A DNA stretch of 64,000 bases from Agrobacterium cavarae (GTDB lineage Bacteria; Pseudomonadota; Alphaproteobacteria; Rhizobiales; Rhizobiaceae): the NCBI RefSeq assembly GCF_004310285.1, contig NZ_SISF01000027.1, forward strand, positions 1-64,000, written 5' to 3'. The stretch's first letter is position 1, and the number at the start of each line of letters is the position of its first letter. The notes below the pieces were generated by a model. The model was not told where the DNA came from, made no database searches, and was given only the letters and a program-made list of their open reading frames with translations. The position numbers and the translations under genes are program-made. This document shows, piece by piece, positions 55,294 through 64,000 of this stretch.

Positions 55294-56049
55294 ATGATTG
55301 GAGTTCCGCCCTTGGTAGACTTACCCTATATGCTTTTGACGGGTGCTAGTCGTGGGATCGGGCACGCTACGGTCAAGCTGTTCTTGCAGCACGGCTGGCG
55401 CGTATTGACGGTGTCGCGGCAGCCATTTTCGGAGGAGTGCCGCTGGCCATCGGCTCGCGAAAGCCATATTCAGGCCGATCTCGCCGATCTTTCCGGTATT
55501 GACGAATTGGTCCAAATGGTGCGCAGCCGTCTTCCTGATGGCAAGCTGGCGGCGCTGGTAAACAATGCAGGTATCTCGCCGAAGGGGCCTGAAGGCAGCC
55601 GCCTTGGGGTGGCCGAAACCGATGCGGCGACCTGGACAAAAATTCTGAATGTCAACCTGGTTTCCACCGCTCTCCTCGCTCGCGCGCTACTGCCTGAACT
55701 CCAGGCCGCGCGGGGTTCCATCGTCAATGTGACATCGATTGCGGGCTCTCGCGTCCATCCCTTCGCCGGGGTTGCCTATGCCGCGTCCAAGGCCGGACTG
55801 GCCGCGCTTACCCGTGAACTTGCGCACGAATTCGGGCCCCGCGGTGTTCGAGCCAATGCGATTGCTCCGGGCGAGATTGCCACCTCAATTCTGTCTCCCG
55901 GCACAGATGAGCTCGTTGAGGCCGAGGTGCCATTGGGGCGGCTCGGGACGACGGACGAAGTTGCCAGGACCATCTACTTTCTCTGCACTGAACAGTCATC
56001 CTACATCAATGGCGCAGAAATCCACATCAACGGCGGACAGCATGTCTGA
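55294..56049 (+). CDS. short-chain dehydrogenase/reductase
   Basis: 251 residues of a classical SDR: TGASRGIG (16-23), NNAG motif (LVNNAGISP), Ser of VTSIAG, and Tyr162-x3-Lys166 (YAASK). The NINGG-type C-terminal end (EIHINGGQHV) is typical. It follows moaA after 149 bases with no clear terminator and may belong to the same transcript. A TTG at 55312 with GGAG at 8 bases is an alternative start. The substrate is unknown. Confidence 0.88.
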   Translation: MIGVPPLVDLPYMLLTGASRGIGHATVKLFLQHGWRVLTVSRQPFSEECRWPSARESHIQADLADLSGIDELVQMVRSRLPDGKLAALVNNAGISPKGPEGSRLGVAETDAATWTKILNVNLVSTALLARALLPELQAARGSIVNVTSIAGSRVHPFAGVAYAASKAGLAALTRELAHEFGPRGVRANAIAPGEIATSILSPGTDELVEAEVPLGRLGTTDEVARTIYFLCTEQSSYINGAEIHINGGQHV

Positions 56050-56195
56050 TGTGACGAAACGTTCTGGCCATGGGAGTGTCGCTGTTCGCCTCCTCGGCAA
56101 TTTCGGCAACAGCCAGCACTGAGGCGCCGTGCGTCATTCTACACGCATAAGCGCTCTCTCTTTTCAGAGTCTATGCATCGGCTGAGGCGTGCCTT

Positions 56196-57143
56196 TTAGT
56201 ATCCGCTGTCTCGATTACCTTCATTGAGTGGCGGCATTCCCGCCAACACGCGTGTCGCATTCTCGAAGATCTGCGCGACGACATCTTTGGGATCTGGCAT
56301 GGACGCGATGTGAGGCGTTGTGAAGATCTTTGGATGGTCCCACAGGGGGCTCTCCTCGGGCAGCGGTTCTTTCGCGAAAACGTCTAGTACAGCTCCGCGA
56401 AGGTGGCCGCTATCGATTGCTTCGATCAGATCAGCTTCGACCAGGTGCTCGCCGCGGCCCATGTTGATGATTGCAGCACCTTTCGGGAGATGGGCGAACA
56501 GGTTGGCATTCATAATTCCGCGCGTGGCGCCGGTGAGGGGAAGGAGGCAGATCACCGCGTTGCAACCGGAGAGAAACACCGGCAGTTGCTCGTCGCCGTA
56601 ATAGGTGATGATGCCCGCTTCTTCCTTGGGTGAGCGTGCCCATGCGCGGACATCGTAGTTGAGGGCAAGAAGGCTGCGTCCGACAGTCCGCCCGATCGCA
56701 CCAAATCCTAGTATGCCAACCGAGTAATCGCGTGCGGGGATCTGCGAAGGGCGTTCCCAGCATTTCAGTGTGGCATTTTGCAAATGTCGGTCCATCTCGC
56801 GATGAAACAACAGGACCGACCAAACGGCATATTCTGCCATGCCAAGTGCATGCCGGTCGTCCACGACACGGCAAACGGGGAGAGAAGGGAGGCTTGGATC
56901 GGCGAAAATGTTGTCCAGGCCGGCAGCGATGCTATGGACCAATCTAAGGTTGGGCATAGTGGAAAGAAGCCCGTGCGGCGGATTCCAGGCGACCGCAACG
57001 TCGGCGGTCTCAAATCCGGCCTCTGGATAAATGCTGAGTCTCGCGCCCAGCCCGGACGCTTTGAAGGCGTCTTTCAGAAAGCTGAGGTCGAGAGTGCTAC
57101 TGATTAGAGCTATGTGCGGCTTGTGATTTCGTGCCTCATTCAT
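56196..57143 (-). CDS. GhrA-like glyoxylate/hydroxypyruvate reductase
   Basis: 315 residues of the D-2-hydroxyacid dehydrogenase family. Rossmann motif GFGAIGR; MGRGEHLVEADL as the Arg region; VFAKEPLPEESPLWDHP; TPHIASMP with the catalytic His. The C-terminal part and the LPLT...RGIM segment are GhrA-like. The ATG of MNEARNHK at 57143 is used; the frame is open upstream to 57200. It is divergent from a Dpp-type operon and may share its operator. Confidence 0.9.
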   Translation of the reverse strand: MNEARNHKPHIALISSTLDLSFLKDAFKASGLGARLSIYPEAGFETADVAVAWNPPHGLLSTMPNLRLVHSIAAGLDNIFADPSLPSLPVCRVVDDRHALGMAEYAVWSVLLFHREMDRHLQNATLKCWERPSQIPARDYSVGILGFGAIGRTVGRSLLALNYDVRAWARSPKEEAGIITYYGDEQLPVFLSGCNAVICLLPLTGATRGIMNANLFAHLPKGAAIINMGRGEHLVEADLIEAIDSGHLRGAVLDVFAKEPLPEESPLWDHPKIFTTPHIASMPDPKDVVAQIFENATRVLAGMPPLNEGNRDSGY

Positions 57144-57274
57144 CGTCTCAATCCTGTCCAAGCCCGTTCCGGGGTAGCGCGTTTTTGCACACAGCCGCAA
57201 ATGCGTGCCATCCGCTTAATTTTTAATCCACATTTTAGTGAGTTCAACTTTTATGCAAAAATGGCGCGGTCTTG

Positions 57275-57325
57275 CTTGACACCTCGCGCTCAAGGGAGTC
57301 AAGATGATGTACCAATATATTGGTA
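57275..57325 (+). promoter_or_regulatory. promoter and operator of the Dpp-type operon
   Basis: TTGACA at 57275-57280 is followed after 18 bases by CAAGAT (57299-57304) as a possible -10. TACCAATATATTGGTA at 57310-57325 is a perfect 16-bp palindrome just downstream, in the position of a repressor operator. The sequence pattern resembles GntR-family sites, but no GntR gene is in the window, so the regulator may be encoded elsewhere. Confidence 0.55.
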
Positions 57326-57391
57326 TATTGTTACTGCGATGAGATCGCAAAGTGACGTCTGCAAGAAACGAAAATCCATAAGGGGAACTTC

Positions 57392-58939
57392 ATGCGACGA
57401 CTGATTTCTGCATCCCTAGCCATTTTCATGATGACAACCGCTGCATCAGCGCAGGCTGTTCCAGGGGGTAAACTGAACCTGATCGTTCAGCCCGAACCGC
57501 CAAGCGTTATGATCGGCACCACAACAAATGGGCCGGCCCTACTGGTCGGTGGCAATATCTACGAAAGCTTGCTCCGCTACGATGAAAACCTCAAGCCCGA
57601 GCCATCGCTCGCCAAATCCTGGACCATTTCCGATGATGGCCTGACCTATACGTTTACGTTGCAGGATGGCGTAAAATGGCACGACGGCAAGCCGATGACA
57701 TCGGCTGACGTTCTGTTCTCCGCCAACGACTATCTTATGAAGATGCAGCCGCGTCACCGCAACTTGATGACCCATGTGGAAAGCGTGACCGCGCCGGACG
57801 AAAAGACCGTCGTGTTCAAGCTGAAGCAACCTTTCGAAGCCTTTATCCGCGGTTTGGCCTTCTACACGATGCCGATCGTGCCCAAGCACATTTATGAAGG
57901 TACCGACTACGCGACGAACCCAGCCAACGACAAGCCGATCGGAACGGGCCCTTTCAAGTTCGACGAATGGAAGCGTGGGAGCTACATCCATCTCGTCAAG
58001 AACAATGACTATTACATCAAGGGCAAGCCTTACCTCGATGAGCTGTACTATCAGGTCATTCCAGACGGTGCGTCGCGGTCCGTTGCATTCGAGACAGGCA
58101 AAGTCGATGTCTTACCGGGCGGATCGGTTGAGAATTTCGACATTCCCAGACTGAAGGATTTGCCCAACAGCTGCATAACGGAAAAAGGCTGGGAGTACTT
58201 CGCTCCGCTATCGTGGCTATGGTTGAACAACCGCAAGGCACCGATGGATAATGTGAAATTCCGCCAGGCAGTTATGTACGCGCTCGATCGCGAGTTTGCC
58301 AAAGACGTTTTGTGGAACGGCTATGGAAAGGTTGCAACCGGTCCACTGTCGTCAAAACTGCCCTTCTACAAGGATGTTGAACCGCATTATCCACACGACG
58401 TCGATAAGGCCAAAGCACTGCTTAAGGAGGCCGGCTATGAAGGCAAGCCTCTGAAGCTTCTCCCGCTCCCATACGGTGAAACATGGCAGCGCTGGGCAGA
58501 AGCGGTGAAGCAGAATCTTGAGGAAGTCGGTATTCCAATCGAGATCGAAGCGACGGACGTTGCGGGGTGGAATCAGCGCACGTCGAACTGGGATTACGAC
58601 ATCGCCTTCACATATCTTTACCAGAATGGCGATCCAGCCATAGGCGTGGATCGCAACTACAAGACCTCTCAGATCGCAAAGGGCAATCCGTTCAACAATG
58701 TCGAGGGCTATTCCAATCCGGAACTCGACAAGCTGTTCGAGCAGGCAGCCGTGGCCTATCCAGCCTCCAAGCGTCAGGAACTCTACGATCAAGTTCAGAT
58801 GAAGCTTCAGGAAGACGTGCCGGTCGCCTGGCTGCTCGAGCTCGGTTTCCCGACGATCTATAACTGCAAGGTTCAAGACATCGTCACGACGGCGTCAGGC
58901 CTTCCGGAATCCATGCGCGACGCCTGGATCAAGAAGTAA
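57392..58939 (+). CDS. family 5 periplasmic binding protein (peptide/opine/nickel type)
   Basis: 515 residues with a signal peptide (about 1-22, ending ASAQ) and an SBP_bac_5 domain: NIYESLLRYDENLKPEPSLAKSW, YTFTLQDGVKWHDGKPMTSADV and a long C-terminal lobe. AAGGGGAA precedes the ATG. It is the first gene of a complete Dpp/Opp-type importer. The ligand is unknown; the downstream aminotransferase suggests an amino compound. Confidence 0.93.
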   Translation: MRRLISASLAIFMMTTAASAQAVPGGKLNLIVQPEPPSVMIGTTTNGPALLVGGNIYESLLRYDENLKPEPSLAKSWTISDDGLTYTFTLQDGVKWHDGKPMTSADVLFSANDYLMKMQPRHRNLMTHVESVTAPDEKTVVFKLKQPFEAFIRGLAFYTMPIVPKHIYEGTDYATNPANDKPIGTGPFKFDEWKRGSYIHLVKNNDYYIKGKPYLDELYYQVIPDGASRSVAFETGKVDVLPGGSVENFDIPRLKDLPNSCITEKGWEYFAPLSWLWLNNRKAPMDNVKFRQAVMYALDREFAKDVLWNGYGKVATGPLSSKLPFYKDVEPHYPHDVDKAKALLKEAGYEGKPLKLLPLPYGETWQRWAEAVKQNLEEVGIPIEIEATDVAGWNQRTSNWDYDIAFTYLYQNGDPAIGVDRNYKTSQIAKGNPFNNVEGYSNPELDKLFEQAAVAYPASKRQELYDQVQMKLQEDVPVAWLLELGFPTIYNCKVQDIVTTASGLPESMRDAWIKK

Positions 58940-58947
58940 GTCGATAT

Positions 58948-58971
58948 TTGGCGGAGATCAGTCTCCGCCAA
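58948..58971 (+). terminator. perfect hairpin between binding-protein and permease genes
   Basis: TTGGCGGAGA and TCTCCGCCAA form a 10-bp stem with a TCAG loop, 8 bases after the stop codon. No T tract. It likely stabilises the binding-protein message or attenuates downstream genes. Confidence 0.5.
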
Positions 58972-59007
58972 TCATTCAGACCGAAAACCCTAGTCGGAGC
59001 CACGCTC

Positions 59008-59979
59008 ATGCTCAGATTCATCTCGGGGCGCCTGTTAAAGGCAGCCGTGATCTTGATCTGTATCACCGTGCTCAACTTCTTTCTCATTCATGCTGCGCCG
59101 GGAGACCCGGCTTCGGTGATGGCGGGAGAAGCAGGTGATGCCGATCCCGCCTTCCTTCAACAGCTCCGAGAACGGTTTGGTCTCGATCAGCCACTTTATG
59201 TGCAGCTTTGGATCTATGTATCTTCGGTCCTTCGGCTTGATCTCGGTTACTCCTACCGTCAGCAGCTACCGGTGCTTCAGCTCATTAGCGAACGTTTGCC
59301 TGCCACGTTGCTTCTCTCACTCTCCGCTTTTGTGATCTCGCTCGGTCTCGGTGTTGCGGCTGGCGCTTTTGCTTCTGCCCGGCAAGGAAAGTGGGCCGAC
59401 ACGATCATCTCGCTGGTGGCGCTGATCTTCTACGCGACACCGCTGTTCTGGCTGGCGCTGATGGGCGTCTTACTGTTCTCCGTCGAACTCGGCTGGCTAC
59501 CCGGCTTCGGTTACGAAACGGTCGGGGCCAACTACACTGGCGTTGCCCGTATGCTGGACATATTGCGGCACCTTATTTTACCCGCCATGACGCTCGGCCT
59601 GTTTTTCATGGCCGTCTATGCCCGCATGACCCGCGCCTCGATGTTGGAGGTTGGCAGGCTCGATTTCGTCAAGACTGCGAAGGCCAAGGGTCTGCGTCCA
59701 GGCATCATCCAGCGCCGCCATGTGCTGCGCAACGCTCTCTTGCCGGTCGTAACCCTTGCCGGTTTGCAGGCAGGTCAGTTGGTCGGTGGAGCCGTGCTGA
59801 TCGAGACTGTCTTCGCGTGGCCGGGCATCGGCCGGCTGATGTTCGATGCATTGTCGCAACGAGACTATAATCTTTTGCTTGGTGTGTTTGTCGTCTCCGC
59901 CGCGATGGTCCTGCTCTTCAACCTCATCACCGACGTGCTTTACCGCCTCGTCGATCCGCGCATCAAGGTGGCGTCATGA
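59008..59979 (+). CDS. Dpp-type ABC permease, DppB-like
   Basis: 323 residues with about six transmembrane helices and the DppB-specific coupling region (DFVKTAKAKGLRPGIIQRRHVLRNALLP) and an N-terminal LIHAAPGDPASVMAG segment. GGAG lies 8 bases before the ATG at 59008; the frame is open 20 codons further upstream into the hairpin. Its stop overlaps the start of the next permease as ATGA. Confidence 0.93.
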   Translation: MLRFISGRLLKAAVILICITVLNFFLIHAAPGDPASVMAGEAGDADPAFLQQLRERFGLDQPLYVQLWIYVSSVLRLDLGYSYRQQLPVLQLISERLPATLLLSLSAFVISLGLGVAAGAFASARQGKWADTIISLVALIFYATPLFWLALMGVLLFSVELGWLPGFGYETVGANYTGVARMLDILRHLILPAMTLGLFFMAVYARMTRASMLEVGRLDFVKTAKAKGLRPGIIQRRHVLRNALLPVVTLAGLQAGQLVGGAVLIETVFAWPGIGRLMFDALSQRDYNLLLGVFVVSAAMVLLFNLITDVLYRLVDPRIKVAS

Positions 59980-60815
59980 AGGATTTCTGGAAACGCTTTT
60001 CGCAGAATCGCGGTGCTGTCGTCGGCCTCGTTATTTTGCTCCTGGTCGTCATTGTATCGATCGTTGCTCCCTTCCTTTACACCAAATCCCCCTGGGCAAT
60101 GGTCCAGCGGCCGTTCATTCCGCCTTTCACCATGGATGCCTTCTTTCTCGGTACGGATCCGATGGGGCGTGATCTCGCTGCAGGTCTCGCTTACGGTGCC
60201 AGGGTGTCGCTTCTCGTTGGTCTTGTCTCGACCGTGGTCTCTCTGCTGATCGGTATTCCGATCGGTGCGATCGCCGGTTACTTCGGCGGTTGGGTCGATG
60301 ATGTGCTGATGAGGTTCACCGAGTTCTTCCAAAGCGTTCCAAGCTTTGCGCTTGCAGTGGTGCTGGTGGCCATTTTTCAGCCGAGCATCTATTCGATCGT
60401 GATCTCGATCGCCATCGTCTCCTGGCCTCCTGTCGCCCGCCTTCTGCGCGGCGAGGTGATGTCGCTCCGGTCGCGTGAATTTGTCGAGGCAGCTGTGCTT
60501 TCCGGCCAAAGGCACTCCACGATTATCTGGCGGCAAATCCTGCCGAATACACTTTCACCGATCATCGTGCTTGCCTCGATGATGGTGGCTGCGGCGATCC
60601 TGATCGAAAGTTCGCTTTCGTTTCTCGGATTGGGCGATCGTAACATCATGTCATGGGGTTACATCATCGGCGCCGGTCGCACCGTGATCCGTCAGGCTTG
60701 GTGGGTGAGCTTTTTCCCCGGCCTTGCTATCCTGTTGACTGTGCTGGCGCTGAACCTGGTCGGGGAGGGGCTGAACGATGCCCTCAACCCTCGCCTTGCG
60801 CGAAAGGGGAAGTAA
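59976..60815 (+). CDS. Dpp-type ABC permease, DppC-like
   Basis: 279 residues with about six transmembrane helices, the FLGTDPMGRDLAAGLAYGAR loop and the coupling motif REFVEAAVLSGQRHSTIIWRQILPN. The start overlaps the upstream stop by 4 bases, so the two permeases are made together. The stop is 2 bases before the ATPase gene. Confidence 0.93.
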   Translation: MKDFWKRFSQNRGAVVGLVILLLVVIVSIVAPFLYTKSPWAMVQRPFIPPFTMDAFFLGTDPMGRDLAAGLAYGARVSLLVGLVSTVVSLLIGIPIGAIAGYFGGWVDDVLMRFTEFFQSVPSFALAVVLVAIFQPSIYSIVISIAIVSWPPVARLLRGEVMSLRSREFVEAAVLSGQRHSTIIWRQILPNTLSPIIVLASMMVAAAILIESSLSFLGLGDRNIMSWGYIIGAGRTVIRQAWWVSFFPGLAILLTVLALNLVGEGLNDALNPRLARKGK

Positions 60816-60817
60816 AT

Positions 60818-62521
60818 ATGGCCGACACCATAAATACCGATGACGTGAGCTTTGAAGGGACTGCTGCGGCCGTTCTTCATCCGGGAGCGCTGGAGAAAGA
60901 AGGGCGCGGTGAACCGGTCGTCCACATCGACCGGCTGAGCATTGCATTACCGGATGGCGCAGACCGGCCCTTTGCAGTCGACCGTGTCAGCTTCAAGCTC
61001 TTTCCAGGAGAAATGCTTTGCGTGGTCGGCGAAAGTGGCTCAGGCAAATCGATGTCTGCCAATGCGCTGATGGGACTATTACCGGATACGGTGCGCGTGG
61101 CGCAGGGCCGCATCCTCCTAGGCACGACGGATCTCGTTACCATGCCAGCCGACGCGCTCTACGCCATTCGAGGGCGCCGCGTGGCGATGATTTTTCAGGA
61201 ACCGATGTCTGCGCTCAACCCGCTGATGAAGGTTTCGGCGCAGATCGAGGAGGTCTTCGAAGCGCATGGGTTGTTGACACCAAAGGAGCGAAAAGAAAAA
61301 GCGCTGTCGCTTCTTACGGAAGTTGGCCTGCCAGATCCGCCGCGCGTTGCAGCCAGCTACCCGTTCCAGCTTTCCGGCGGTCAGCGCCAACGCGTCATGA
61401 TTGCCATGGCGCTGGCGTTGGAACCGGAGGTGCTGATCGCAGACGAGCCGACCACCGCGCTCGATGTGACGACGCAGGCGCAAATTTTGAAACTGATCGC
61501 CAAGCTCCAGAAGGAGCGCAATATGGCGGTCATGTTCATCACCCATGATTTCGGCGTCGTAGCCGAGGTCGCCGACTATGTCAGCGTCATGCAGCTCGGT
61601 CGAATAGTGGAACAGGGGACAGCGGAAGAAGTCCTTTTCTCGCCGAGACACCCCTATACGAATAAGCTGATCGCTGCCATTCCCCGCGCTGGAGAGGGCG
61701 TCAAGCACGTTGACGACCGGGAGCCATTGCTCACTGTCGAGAACCTTTCGAAGGTTTATCGTATGGGCACGGGGCTGTTCTCCAAGGTGCGCGAGGTGAA
61801 TGCGGTCAAGAACGTGTCCTTCACACTTTGCCGTGGCGAAACGCTGGGCATTGTGGGGGAAAGCGGATCCGGTAAATCCTCAGTGGGACGTTGTCTCGTA
61901 CGGCTACAAGATCCCAGTAGCGGGCGCATCTTGCTTGGCGGTCAAGACATGGCGCATTTGAAAGGCGAAGAACTGCGAACCATGCGCCGGCGGATGCAAA
62001 TGATTTTTCAAGATCCTTACTCATCGCTCAATCCGCGCGAAAAAGTCGGGCGCATCATTGCCTCAGGGCCTATTGCTTACGGCGAAGATGAGAAGAAGGC
62101 GTTGGCACGCGCGGCCGAGTTGATGGAGATGGTCGGTCTCGATCCGAAGGCGACGAACCGTTTTCCGCACGAGTTTTCTGGCGGTCAGCGCCAGCGTATC
62201 GGCATTGCGCGGGCGCTGGCGCTCGAACCTGAGATCATCATCGCCGATGAGGCCGTTTCAGCCCTTGATGTGTCGATCCAGGCCCAGGTCCTGGAACTGC
62301 TGGGCCAGCTCAAGAAAGACCTCGATCTCTCTCTCGTCTTCATCACTCATGACCTTCGCGTAGCGGCAAAGATCTGCGACCGTGTGATGGTGATGCAGAA
62401 GGGCGAGGTGGTCGAACTCGGCTACGGGAACACGATCTTCGATAAACCCCAGCACCCCTACACGAAGAGCCTGATCGAGGCCATTCCCGGTCGGGCGAAG
62501 GAAGCGCTCATGACGGCCTAG
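60818..62521 (+). CDS. fused DppD-DppF-type ABC ATPase
   Basis: 567 residues holding two ATP-binding domains. Walker A GESGSGKS occurs at about residue 67 and again near residue 347; signatures are LSGGQRQRV and FSGGQRQRI; Walker [11 protein letters not shown] and [10 protein letters not shown]. Each half ends with the oligopeptide-type zinc/Fe-S-free extension ([13 protein letters not shown] and [13 protein letters not shown]). The ATG at 60818 has GGGGA 6 bases upstream and lies 2 bases after the DppC stop; longer starts run into that gene. The fusion replaces two separate ATPases. Confidence 0.94.
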   Translation: MADTINTDDVSFEGTAAAVLHPGALEKEGRGEPVVHIDRLSIALPDGADRPFAVDRVSFKLFPGEMLCVVGESGSGKSMSANALMGLLPDTVRVAQGRILLGTTDLVTMPADALYAIRGRRVAMIFQEPMSALNPLMKVSAQIEEVFEAHGLLTPKERKEKALSLLTEVGLPDPPRVAASYPFQLSGGQRQRVMIAMALALEPEVLIADEPTTALDVTTQAQILKLIAKLQKERNMAVMFITHDFGVVAEVADYVSVMQLGRIVEQGTAEEVLFSPRHPYTNKLIAAIPRAGEGVKHVDDREPLLTVENLSKVYRMGTGLFSKVREVNAVKNVSFTLCRGETLGIVGESGSGKSSVGRCLVRLQDPSSGRILLGGQDMAHLKGEELRTMRRRMQMIFQDPYSSLNPREKVGRIIASGPIAYGEDEKKALARAAELMEMVGLDPKATNRFPHEFSGGQRQRIGIARALALEPEIIIADEAVSALDVSIQAQVLELLGQLKKDLDLSLVFITHDLRVAAKICDRVMVMQKGEVVELGYGNTIFDKPQHPYTKSLIEAIPGRAKEALMTA

Positions 62522-62646
62522 TGGAATGAATTTGGCACTTGATGCCGGCGTGAGCCGGCCTTGATGATGAAATGTCAAAATCAGACCACTCGTCCGGTCG
62601 ATATCAACCAAGTTGCGGGCTTAAGAGCCCGTTTGTGGAGCAGTAC

Positions 62647-63999
62647 ATGACGATTATGCCGAATTCTGTGGAAGCCCGCGACATCGCCTATCAGATGCAT
62701 CCGATGGTCAATCTTCGAAAATACGAAAAGTCAGGCGGTCTCGTGATCGAGAGCGGCGACGGGATCTATGTCACCGACAATACGGGAAAGCGTTATATCG
62801 AGGGACTAGCCGGGCTGTGGTCGGTGGCGCTGGGCTTCGGCGAAAAGCGTCTGGTGGAGGCCGCCAAGGCACAGATGGAGAAGCTGCCCTATTATCATAG
62901 CTTCGCCTACAAGACTCACGGGCCTTCGGTCGATCTGGCGGAGATGTTGATCAAGCTTGCTCCCGTGCCGATGTCGAAAGTGCATTTTACATCCTCGGGT
63001 TCGGAAGCCAACGACCTTGCCTGCAAGATGGTGTGGTACCGTTCCAATGCGCTTGGCAAGAAAGACAAGAAGAAGATCATCGGCCGGATCAAGGGCTATC
63101 ATGGCGTGACAATCGCTTCCGGTTCAATCACGGGCCTGCCTCGCAATCATGAAAGCTTCGATCTGCCGCTCGACCGGATGATCCACACGTCATGCCCATC
63201 CTACGTGCATTTCGCCTTGGATGGCGAAAGTGAAGCCGATTTCACCAAGCGCATTCTGAATGATCTGGAAGAGCTCATTCTGAAGGAAGGTCCCGAAACA
63301 ATTGCTGCCTTCTGGGGTGAGCCTGTGATGGGCGCTGGCGGCGTGCTGGTGCCGCCGGATGGTTACTGGGCCGGCGTTCAGGAGATCCTGAAGAAATATG
63401 ATATTCTTCTTGTCGCCGACGAAGTGATCTGCGGCTTCGGCCGCACGGGCAAGATGTTTGCGTGCGAAACGCTCGGCATTGAGCCGGATGTGCTGGTCGT
63501 GTCGAAGCAGATCTCCTCGTCCTACATGCCGCTTTCCGCGATTATCATGAACGATCGCTTTTATCAGCCGATCGCCGATGAAGCGGATCGGATCGGCGTC
63601 TTCGGTCACGGGTTCACCGCGTCCGGTCATCCCGTCGCGACAGCCGTCGGTCTCGAGAACCTGAAGATCATCCAGGAACGCGACCTTGTCGGCAATGTCG
63701 CGCGCCTCGAAGAAAAGTTCCTCCACGGACTGGCGGCACTTGCCGAACATCCGCTTGTGCATTCGTCGCGCGGCATTGGCCTTCTTGGTGCGCTGGAGGT
63801 CAACCCATGGGCGGATGCAAATGCTGGGGACGCAGCTGCGGCGGTTGCGGCGGCATGCCAGAACGAAGGCCTGATCATCCGCAATATTGGAGAAGCGATC
63901 TGCTTCTGCCCACCATTGATTATCACTGCCGAGCAGATCGACGACATGTTTGGTGCCGTCAGTCGCGCACTGGCCACCGTTCAAGCCACGCGCGCCTAA
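62647..63999 (+). CDS. class III aminotransferase
   Basis: 450 residues of the PLP-dependent omega-amino-acid/GABA-pyruvate aminotransferase group. The PLP lysine is Lys287 (VVSKQISS), the Asp of DEVICGFGRTG binds the pyridine nitrogen, and SSGSEANDLA and KGYHGVT are in place. GGAG precedes the ATG at 62647 by 6 bases; the frame is open upstream but lacks family sequence. The stop TAA is at 63997-63999, so the gene is complete just before the window edge. It follows the importer operon and probably acts on the imported amino compound. Confidence 0.93.
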   Translation: MTIMPNSVEARDIAYQMHPMVNLRKYEKSGGLVIESGDGIYVTDNTGKRYIEGLAGLWSVALGFGEKRLVEAAKAQMEKLPYYHSFAYKTHGPSVDLAEMLIKLAPVPMSKVHFTSSGSEANDLACKMVWYRSNALGKKDKKKIIGRIKGYHGVTIASGSITGLPRNHESFDLPLDRMIHTSCPSYVHFALDGESEADFTKRILNDLEELILKEGPETIAAFWGEPVMGAGGVLVPPDGYWAGVQEILKKYDILLVADEVICGFGRTGKMFACETLGIEPDVLVVSKQISSSYMPLSAIIMNDRFYQPIADEADRIGVFGHGFTASGHPVATAVGLENLKIIQERDLVGNVARLEEKFLHGLAALAEHPLVHSSRGIGLLGALEVNPWADANAGDAAAAVAAACQNEGLIIRNIGEAICFCPPLIITAEQIDDMFGAVSRALATVQATRA

Positions 64000-64000
64000 G

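Noticed and set aside
62530..62550. Possible sigma-54 promoter (TTGGCAC) before the aminotransferase
   Set aside because: The -12 TTGC element is missing at the required spacing.

Overview
The window reads as chromosomal or chromid DNA from an alphaproteobacterium of the Rhizobiaceae (Agrobacterium/Rhizobium type). Pointers are the GC-rich, gene-dense layout, the high density of ABC importers, an iron-responsive operator of the RirA type (TGA-N9-TCA), a fused FhuB-type permease, and many adjacent catabolic modules each with its own regulator. No rRNA, tRNA, CRISPR array, insertion sequence or phage gene was seen. One gene is cut by the window edge (RND pump at base 1) and one gene is a clear pseudogene (fhuF-like, 23200-23970).

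Layout. 1-5.6 kb: RND multidrug pump (permease and adaptor) with an alpha/beta-hydrolase-like protein that lacks the catalytic serine, and a divergent LysR regulator. 5.8-10.4 kb: an epimerase/dehydratase-type dehydrogenase, RsgA GTPase coupled to a 57-residue protein, an ABC-F protein and a small membrane protein. 10.5-14 kb: ECF sigma/anti-sigma pair divergent from a DUF4394 protein, sharing a symmetric promoter region; then a 2-hydroxyacid dehydrogenase. 14-17.4 kb: a divergent Mfd-like helicase. 17.5-20.4 kb: a flavin/Fe-S demethylase-like enzyme with a divergent TetR regulator. 20.5-22.9 kb: a periplasmic SUOX-fold-like protein overlapping a GGDEF-EAL protein. 23.2-31.3 kb: a ferrichrome-type uptake system (fhuA, fhuB, fhuC, fhuD, AraC regulator) with a decayed FhuF reductase. 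31.9-35 kb: a glycine betaine-type importer, then a small XRE regulator and an HD-GYP protein.

37.1-50.1 kb, all on the minus strand: AraC regulator, Asp/Glu/hydantoin racemase-like protein, PotABCD-type importer, hydantoinase/oxoprolinase-type protein, two DUF917 proteins and a MalT-like LuxR regulator. This looks like a complete import and degradation unit for a cyclic amide, ureide or thiohydantoin and is the best candidate for an uncharacterised pathway.

50.3-56 kb, plus strand: cytosolic molybdopterin oxidoreductase, 7Fe ferredoxin, adrenodoxin-type ferredoxin reductase and MoaA, tightly packed and partly overlapping, then a short-chain dehydrogenase. It looks like a self-contained NAD(P)H-to-molybdenum-enzyme electron chain with a cofactor-synthesis gene. 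56.2-64 kb: a GhrA-like dehydrogenase divergent from a Dpp/Opp-type importer operon with a perfect 16-bp operator palindrome, followed by a class III aminotransferase that ends at the window edge.
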